NCBI GenBank assembly: GCA_016209205.1
Contig: JACQWQ010000071.1
Span: 1-64,000, forward strand
From: Chloroflexota bacterium
GTDB lineage: Bacteria > Chloroflexota > Anaerolineae > UBA4142 > SHND01
Length of the DNA stretch: 64,000 bases
Direction: 5' to 3'
The notes beneath the pieces are model-generated. The model was not told where the DNA came from and searched no databases. It saw nothing but the letters and a program-made list of their open reading frames with translations. The translations under genes and the position numbers were made by a program. This document shows, piece by piece, positions 58,000-64,000 of the stretch (within the stretch, counting starts at the first letter, position 1; every line of letters begins with the position of its first letter).

Positions 58000-60027
58000 T
58001 TACTTTTTGTAGAACCACTGCTCCGGGCGCGAGTTGCCGGGCGTGCGCAGCGGCCAGTCCTTGCCCAACTTGGTTGGGATGTTGCGCATGTTCGCGTTCA
58101 CCACGCACACACCCTGATCCAGCGGGGTCAAACCGATGGTGCCGATCTCGAACATATTGTCCACCCAGATCTTGAAGATCTCCTGGGCGATCTTGGCTTG
58201 TTCGTCGGGCCCGACCGTTTTGCCCTTGTCAATCAACTCGACAATCTTTTTGATTTCGGGCAAGGGTTCCATTCCTTCTTTTCCACCGGTGTCGTACCAC
58301 TGCTTGTTGAGCGGACCCAAGGTGATGTTGCCCGCGAGAATCGTGCGAACATCATACTTGGGATTGCCGGTAAAGGGAAAGCCGGCGGTGTCCTGATTCC
58401 AGATTTCCGCTTGCAGGTCGTTGGACGCGCGCAATTGGAAGTGGAGCGAGCGTTCGCGCACCTGGACGTTCGTCTTGATGCCGACCTTCTCCCAATCCTT
58501 CGCGATCAACTGCGCGACGTCGGGCCAAGGTCCGAACACGGGGACAACGGACAGTTCAACCACGATGCGCTTGGTGGCGCCGGGATAGAGCCGGAATCCT
58601 TCCGCGTCTTTCTTGTCCAAGCCGAGTTTATCCAGCATGGCGTTGGCTTCGTCGGGCTTGTACTCGGTATACTTTTTGGCGTACTCATCGCCGGGATAAT
58701 ACGGGTGCCCCGGCGCGGCAACACCTTGCCGCGGCTCACCGAGTCCCAGGAACGCCGATTCCTGAATCTCCTGGCGGTTGATCGCGTACGATAGCGCGAT
58801 GCGGAAATCCTTTTCGCGCAGCAACTTGCCCAGGTCCTCGTCTTTGGCGTACGTCAGGTTGAAAAAGACTTCCGCGTCGCCGCCCCCGAAAGCGGGCCAC
58901 GTGATGACGCGAATTTTGCCGGTCTTGAGTTCGTTTTCCTTGAACAGCGGGTAACTCAACAAGTTGATATGCCGTTCTTGTTGGTCGAGCTCACCCGCGA
59001 GCGCGGCGGCGGTCAACGCCTGCGCGTCGGCAAAGAACTTGAACTGCACTTCGTCAATGTACGGCAGTTGATTGCCTTCCTGGTCCACACCCACAAAGTA
59101 CGGATTGCGGCGCAAGGTGAACACTTCTTCGCTGATGCGATTGACCGGCATCCACGCCGCCATCACCGGGCGTTCGGGATTTTCCGGCGGGCTTTGCTTG
59201 TTGGCAAAGAGTTCCGTCCACGTCTTGAATTTCGCTTCGGTCGCCATCTTGGCGAGGTCTTCTTGCTTGGCGTAGGCGGCGTGGAACTGTTTCAAGTACT
59301 TGGACGGCAAGAATACCGCATACTGGCGGTCGCCATTGTCCTTGTTCGCGAGCTCCAGCGGGAAGGTCGTGTTCGCGTTGTTGTACGTCCACGTCACGGT
59401 GTAATCGTCAACCTTCTGGACCTGGACCGTCGAGCCATCCTTGTTCTTCATCCACGTCGGGATGGACGGCGTAATGTCCTTGTTCAGGAGCACATCGTTG
59501 TACCAGAACAAGATGTCGTCCGCCGTGAACGGGTCGCCGTTCGACCATTTCGCGCCCTTGCGTAGTTTGACCGTCCACGTCTTGAAATCGGACGAGGGCG
59601 TCAAGCTCTCGGCGTAGTGGGGCACCACTTTGCTTCCATCGGGCGAAAAGCGGACGAGCGCATCATACACCACGCGCACATAGTTGTTGAAATCGGATGG
59701 ACCGAGAAAGCCGCGCCGCCACACCCCGCCATAAGTACCGATGCTCTCGACCGTTTCGATGACGAGGGGATTTTCGGGCAAGCGCTGATCGACCGGCGGC
59801 AACGTGCCGGCTTTGACCTGTTCCGCCAACTGCGGCGCTTCTTTGTACTTGGATGCGGGCGCGGCGGTTGGCGCGGGGGGCTGCGTTGGCGCGGGGGGCT
59901 GCGTTGCGGCGGGCGCCGTCGGCGGCACGGGCTGGCTCGGCGCCGGCGTGGGCGCGGCGCACGCGGTCGCAATTATTGCCAGGAGCGCAACGCCCGCGCA
60001 TAATCGAAAGAACCACTTGGCATTCAT
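58000..60027 (-). CDS. Extracellular solute-binding protein family 5 (lipoprotein)
   Basis: LLAIIATACAAPTPAPSQP lipobox; FKTWTVKLRKGAKWSNGDPFTADDILFWYNDVL. Confidence 0.94.
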   Translation of the reverse strand: MNAKWFFRLCAGVALLAIIATACAAPTPAPSQPVPPTAPAATQPPAPTQPPAPTAAPASKYKEAPQLAEQVKAGTLPPVDQRLPENPLVIETVESIGTYGGVWRRGFLGPSDFNNYVRVVYDALVRFSPDGSKVVPHYAESLTPSSDFKTWTVKLRKGAKWSNGDPFTADDILFWYNDVLLNKDITPSIPTWMKNKDGSTVQVQKVDDYTVTWTYNNANTTFPLELANKDNGDRQYAVFLPSKYLKQFHAAYAKQEDLAKMATEAKFKTWTELFANKQSPPENPERPVMAAWMPVNRISEEVFTLRRNPYFVGVDQEGNQLPYIDEVQFKFFADAQALTAAALAGELDQQERHINLLSYPLFKENELKTGKIRVITWPAFGGGDAEVFFNLTYAKDEDLGKLLREKDFRIALSYAINRQEIQESAFLGLGEPRQGVAAPGHPYYPGDEYAKKYTEYKPDEANAMLDKLGLDKKDAEGFRLYPGATKRIVVELSVVPVFGPWPDVAQLIAKDWEKVGIKTNVQVRERSLHFQLRASNDLQAEIWNQDTAGFPFTGNPKYDVRTILAGNITLGPLNKQWYDTGGKEGMEPLPEIKKIVELIDKGKTVGPDEQAKIAQEIFKIWVDNMFEIGTIGLTPLDQGVCVVNANMRNIPTKLGKDWPLRTPGNSRPEQWFYKK

Positions 60028-60063
60028 GGATTCTCCTCCTTGTCTTGAAGACGAATTGATCTG

Positions 60064-60411
60064 TTAGGGGTTGTCGTGCTGCTCAATCGAACTGGGGCGA
60101 CTCACCTCCTTTCCTTCCGTCGCGACACGAAACGTGACTGTCCCGCCGTCGGTATAACGCTGTGGATCGAGACACTGCACGTATGCCGCGCCATCTTGTC
60201 CAGCGATGCCCAACTCGCGCGGCGCGAGGCCGCGACTGAGCGGGACATAGTACGGATTGAGCGATTGCAGCGCATGCATGCACACCGCGCATTCGCTCAC
60301 GAGTTTGTAGCCGTCGGCGATGGTGAAGGTATCACCCACGCGATAGACCGGGCAGTGACCTTGAATCTCGACGACCCGAACCGTCAGTTTTCTATGCGAC
60401 GGGTTACTCAT
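60064..60411 (-). CDS. TIGR04076 family protein
   Basis: LTVRVVEIQGHCPVYRVGDTFTIADGYKLVSE...CMHALQSLNPYYVPLSRG. Confidence 0.75.
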   Translation of the reverse strand: MSNPSHRKLTVRVVEIQGHCPVYRVGDTFTIADGYKLVSECAVCMHALQSLNPYYVPLSRGLAPRELGIAGQDGAAYVQCLDPQRYTDGGTVTFRVATEGKEVSRPSSIEQHDNP

Positions 60412-61583
60412 CCTCCCCTCTCCAATTCTTCCAGGATACCGATACTGTAAATGAGCGCCCGCGCCAGGTGAAAGGGGTCTTTGACCGGCAGCGCAATCGT
60501 CGCATTCAGTTTGTTGCCGTGGCGATCCAGGTTCTGAGTCCACTCGCCGTACTGTGCGACCGGAAAGTGGCTGAACGCGTAATCGTTCACGTGCTGGAAC
60601 CATTCGAGACACCACGCTTGTTTCGAGATCGAGTACGCCAGCAGCAGCGCATAGAGCGCTTCCGTGTGAGGCCACCAGATTTTCGTGTCGGCATTCTTTT
60701 CCCAGAACGAACCTTCCGCCGCGCGCGCGAGAACGATGCCGCCGTACTCTTGATCCCATCCCAACTCGAGATGCCACCGGATCACGTCAAGGGCTTGGCG
60801 AATGCGCGCGGCGTTGTTCTGGCGCTGGAAAAGGTGAATCATAAACCACATGGATTCGATGGCGTGCCCGGGATTCACGACGCGACCGGGGGGCGCGTCC
60901 ATCAGCGCGTCGTCGAGCCGCACGAATTCGAACAGCCGCTGGCGTTCGGGGCGCAGAAACACATCCATCACCTGATTCGCGTGAGCCAGACCGGCGCGGA
61001 TGATTTCAGGGTCGTTCAAATGGCGTCCCAATTCGTCGAACACGAGCGCAAAAATCATTGAAATGCCGTGCGCTTTCAGCCCCGGTGGAATTGGCAGTGG
61101 ATGCGTTTGGTACGAACCGGGACGCGCGAGTCTCTGGCGCGCCGTCGCGTACGTTTCGCGCGCGCGTGCGATTGCTTCCGAATTCCCCGTCGCCCGCGCA
61201 AACTCGGTGAAACCATAGATGGCAAAGGCATCGCAGTAAATGCTCGTCGCGCCGTCCAGGCGCGGCGTGCCGTCTGGGGCGAGGCAAAACAGCCACTCGC
61301 CCTTTTCGTTTCGCCCCCAGCGTTTGATGAAATTGAAAATGTGGGCTGCCACGTCCAGCCATTCCTGGCGCGGCTCGATTTTGTTATAGAGCGCGGAGAA
61401 CGTCCACACCGCGCGCAGCTGCGACCAGACGTATTTGTCTTGGCTCAGAACCTTGCCGTCGTCCGCCAGACAAGTGTTGATTCCGCCGTTCTTCCAATCA
61501 ATGCCGTATTTCATCCAGAACGGCACCACGCGGTCAAGGAGTTCGGCGCGGTATTGGGTTAGCAATGCGGGAGAATCCATCAA
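60408..61583 (-). CDS. AGE family epimerase/isomerase (N-acylglucosamine 2-epimerase-like)
   Basis: GGINTCLADDGKVLSQDKYVWSQLRAVWTFSALYN; VVNPGHAIESMWFMI; KIWWPHTEALYALLLAY. Confidence 0.92.
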   Translation of the reverse strand: MMDSPALLTQYRAELLDRVVPFWMKYGIDWKNGGINTCLADDGKVLSQDKYVWSQLRAVWTFSALYNKIEPRQEWLDVAAHIFNFIKRWGRNEKGEWLFCLAPDGTPRLDGATSIYCDAFAIYGFTEFARATGNSEAIARARETYATARQRLARPGSYQTHPLPIPPGLKAHGISMIFALVFDELGRHLNDPEIIRAGLAHANQVMDVFLRPERQRLFEFVRLDDALMDAPPGRVVNPGHAIESMWFMIHLFQRQNNAARIRQALDVIRWHLELGWDQEYGGIVLARAAEGSFWEKNADTKIWWPHTEALYALLLAYSISKQAWCLEWFQHVNDYAFSHFPVAQYGEWTQNLDRHGNKLNATIALPVKDPFHLARALIYSIGILEELERGG

Positions 61584-62062
61584 TCCCCCAAACGCACCTT
61601 GTCAAACTCCCACCCTTGCGCCGCGCACACCGCGCGTACGTGCGCGTCCCAGGTCGGCTCATCTTTCGGTCTGCCCTCGACGAAGCAATCAACGCTCAAG
61701 TAACGCAGTGCCTGCTCCCCTTCGCACTGAATTCGATGGAGCGTGTGGGGCGGGATTCGCACGACATCGCCGGGCGTGACCCGGAACGATTGATGATTCT
61801 CTCCGATGTAAAGTGTGCCCGCACCTTCCAGCACATAGAAAATCTGCTCGGTGTCGTGATGCGCGTGCAAGGGGGGCGATTCGCCCGGCTCGAGTACGAC
61901 GATGAACACCTCGGACGCTTCGGCGTCCGCGCGATCTATCACGAGGTCGTTGACGTGCGTGGGAAATCGGTAACGGATGGCATCCTGAGTACTGAAAACG
62001 TACTGAGTCAAGAGCAACTCCAAATCCAAGGCAGAAGGATGAAGAGAGATCACGGTTTTCAT
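61580..62062 (-). CDS. Cupin-domain protein
   Basis: LEPGESPPLHAHHDTEQIFYVLEGAGTLYIGE; alternative start at 62083 lies in repeat. Confidence 0.85.
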   Translation of the reverse strand: MKTVISLHPSALDLELLLTQYVFSTQDAIRYRFPTHVNDLVIDRADAEASEVFIVVLEPGESPPLHAHHDTEQIFYVLEGAGTLYIGENHQSFRVTPGDVVRIPPHTLHRIQCEGEQALRYLSVDCFVEGRPKDEPTWDAHVRAVCAAQGWEFDKVRLGD

Positions 62063-62095
62063 CCTTCTGCCTTCATCCTTCATCCTTTGCTTGTT
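62040..62095. repeat. Heptamer array (TTCATCC; minus GGATGAA) overlapping the cupin gene 5' end
   Basis: TTCATCC TTCTGCC TTCATCC TTCATCC TTTGC. Confidence 0.85.
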
Positions 62096-63099
62096 GCGCG
62101 CACCAAGGCATCAATCGCCTCCGCCGGCGTTCCTGGACTCACGCCGCCACCTGCCGAGAGAATCAAGCCCCGTCCGCCGGTTTTGCGAATACACTCGCGC
62201 GCGTATTGCTCGACTTGCGCGGACGTCCCTTCTGCCATCACGGTGTACGGCGGGACATTGCCCATCAACGCGATGCCCGGCATGGCGGCTTGCACCGTCT
62301 CGATGTCCATCACGTGGCTAAAGTTGAACACATCGAAACCGAGCGATGCGAACGGCTTGACGAGGTGCATACACGGCGTGTCGTTGTGATAGACTCGAAT
62401 AAGCCCGTCGAACTCGGCAAAGATGCGCGCAAAGAGGGGGCGCGCGAATTGCTCAAACATCGCGGGCGAAATCATTCCGACGAGGTCATCGAGCAGCAGA
62501 ATGCCTTCCGGCTGGCGCAGGGTGTCGAGCTGCGCGCGCAGGAACGCGATGACGGTCGTCGTGACCGTGTCGAGAAAACGCGTGATGGCCTCCGGCTCCA
62601 TCGCGAGCGCGAGCATCAAACCCGTTGCGCCGAGGATCCAATTCGCGACGGCAAAGGGTCCGCGCGCGGCAACCATCTTGAGGTGAATGCCCTCGGCGCG
62701 CCCGCGCGCTTCGAGATTGGCATAGCGTTGCAAGACGAGGGGCATCAAGCCATGCTCGTGCGGATCTGGCGGAGCGATGTCCGCGAGCGCCGCGAGTCCG
62801 CCGGGCGTTGGCTCAATCGAAGGCGGACGGTCGTGATGCCACATCACGCGCGCGCCGAAGGCGGACGGTTCCGCCGCCATGCCATACTCGATCCAAAAGC
62901 CGGGAATCCATGCCACCTCGGGAAAGCGTTCCAGCAAGTCCAGGTTGATCCGCAGCCATTCGTCCTCGCGCAAAAAATAATCGAGCGTGTCAATGCCGGT
63001 GTAGCCGGGCAGCCACGGACTGTCCACGATCAACGCGACCGGGACGCGATCGGTAGTTCCGCCGCGCGCGACCGTTGCGAAACGTTGCCAGGGTGTCAT
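62080..63099 (-). CDS. Uroporphyrinogen-decarboxylase-family (URO-D-like) protein, second copy
   Basis: IRVYHNDTPCMHLVKPFASLGFDVFNFSHVMDIETVQAAMPGIALMGNVPP...GRGLILSAGGGVSPGTPAEAI. Confidence 0.88.
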   Translation of the reverse strand: MTPWQRFATVARGGTTDRVPVALIVDSPWLPGYTGIDTLDYFLREDEWLRINLDLLERFPEVAWIPGFWIEYGMAAEPSAFGARVMWHHDRPPSIEPTPGGLAALADIAPPDPHEHGLMPLVLQRYANLEARGRAEGIHLKMVAARGPFAVANWILGATGLMLALAMEPEAITRFLDTVTTTVIAFLRAQLDTLRQPEGILLLDDLVGMISPAMFEQFARPLFARIFAEFDGLIRVYHNDTPCMHLVKPFASLGFDVFNFSHVMDIETVQAAMPGIALMGNVPPYTVMAEGTSAQVEQYARECIRKTGGRGLILSAGGGVSPGTPAEAIDALVRATSKG

Positions 63100-64000
63100 C
63101 GTTCATTGCCCACGTTACACGGCGCGGTGGATTCGCGCACGATCAGCGGACTTTCAAGCAGCGTATAGCCGGCGCCCAGAAGCGCTTGCCTAGTGATCAT
63201 CTGCTCGAGCATTTGCATGGCGAGTTTACCCATTCGATATTTCGGCTGCGCGATGGTCGTGAGCGGCGGGTTGGCGTGGGCGGCCATGGCGATGTCGTCA
63301 AAGCCGACAACAGAGATATCTTCTGGCACGCGCAGACGGTGCACGCGGATGGCGTGGAGCGCGCCGAGTGCCATAATGTCGTTGTACGCGAGCGCTGCCG
63401 TCGGACGCTCCGCTTCCGGCAACGCGAGCAGTGCGCTCATCGCTTGGAACGCGCCGCTCACATTCGGAAAACTCGCGGGGCACCATTCATCGCGCAGAAC
63501 CACGCCCGCCTCTTTGAGCGCGGTCTCAATGCCGCGCCGCCGGCGTTGCGATGCTTCCGACGCCGCCGGACCGGCGAGATAGGCGATGCGGGTGTGGTTG
63601 AGACTGAGCAGATGTCGCGCGGCGCGATAGGTCGCATTTTCAAAATCAACGAGGATGCAGGGAATCGCCGGGTGTGTGATGTTGCGATTGAGGACGATCA
63701 TCGGCACGCCGTGTTGCTCGCGGAATGAAATCAAATCGGCATCGGAGAGACGCGCCGCGGCGAGGATGATTCCATCAATGGGCTTGGTCAAGGACAAGCG
63801 CAAGAGTTGTTCTTCGCGCTGAACATCTTCGGCTGAATCAAGCAAGAGGATCATCATGCCGTTGGACGCGGCTTGGTCTTGAATGCCGCGCAGCATCTCG
63901 GCAAAGTACGGATTGAGGAGGTCGGGAATCAGAACGGCGACGACATTGTGGAAGGCGACGGGCTTGAATTGCTTGGTTTCGTAGCCGAGCGCGGACATGG
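63096..64000 (-). CDS. LacI-family transcriptional regulator, truncated by window end (HTH lies outside)
   Basis: VVAVLIPDLLNPYFAEMLRGIQDQAASNGMMILLLDS...ISVVGFDDIAMAAHANPPLTTIAQP. Confidence 0.9.
   Translation of the reverse strand, partial: MSALGYETKQFKPVAFHNVVAVLIPDLLNPYFAEMLRGIQDQAASNGMMILLLDSAEDVQREEQLLRLSLTKPIDGIILAAARLSDADLISFREQHGVPMIVLNRNITHPAIPCILVDFENATYRAARHLLSLNHTRIAYLAGPAASEASQRRRRGIETALKEAGVVLRDEWCPASFPNVSGAFQAMSALLALPEAERPTAALAYNDIMALGALHAIRVHRLRVPEDISVVGFDDIAMAAHANPPLTTIAQPKYRMGKLAMQMLEQMITRQALLGAGYTLLESPLIVRESTAPCNVGNER

Noticed and set aside
58000-60027. Thr/Pro/Ala-rich N-terminal repeats of the SBP as part of the heptamer phenomenon
   Set aside because: These follow a lipobox and are a normal low-complexity lipoprotein linker; no 7-bp periodicity.

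Overview
The window is GC-rich, with gene content resembling an uncultured Chloroflexota-like bacterium (taxonomy is inference only). From left to right it holds: the tail of a GH/debranching-type glycosidase; a BrnT/BrnA toxin-antitoxin pair; radA; a MvaI/BcnI-family type II restriction-modification locus with the C-terminal scar of a second methyltransferase; a large secreted BNR/VPS10-like protein; two lipoproteins (one with HExxH); Uma2; clpC; an S1-domain protein; ridA; a beta-helix protein; a HAD phosphatase; purA, purB, carA, carB; a toxin/HEPN island (AbiEii-AbiEi, VapBC, a HEPN-like protein, RelE/ParE); xpt-guaB; a large membrane protein; a second Uma2; VWA and SpoIIE-type regulators; an MFS transporter; DUF4342; a response regulator; CBS; a three-way gene-fragment junction (sigma / O-antigen ligase / FluC); and a uronate/amino-sugar catabolic cluster with an Opp-type ABC transporter running to the window end. 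The most striking signal is a set of short tandem arrays with a strict 7-bp period and very different unit sequences (GTGAAAC, CACAAGT, TGATCAG, ATTGTGC, TTCATCC, GAGAAAC/GAGACTG, TGATAAC, GGATTGC, CACCCGT). A related 9-bp class also occurs (CACGAATAA, CACAGATTT, GGGAACTGC). The arrays repeatedly sit on or just after stop codons, and they also lie in frame inside carA, carB (two sites) and the uxaE-like gene at apparent domain linkers. This looks like a mobile or expanding heptamer-repeat system that reshapes protein-coding genes.
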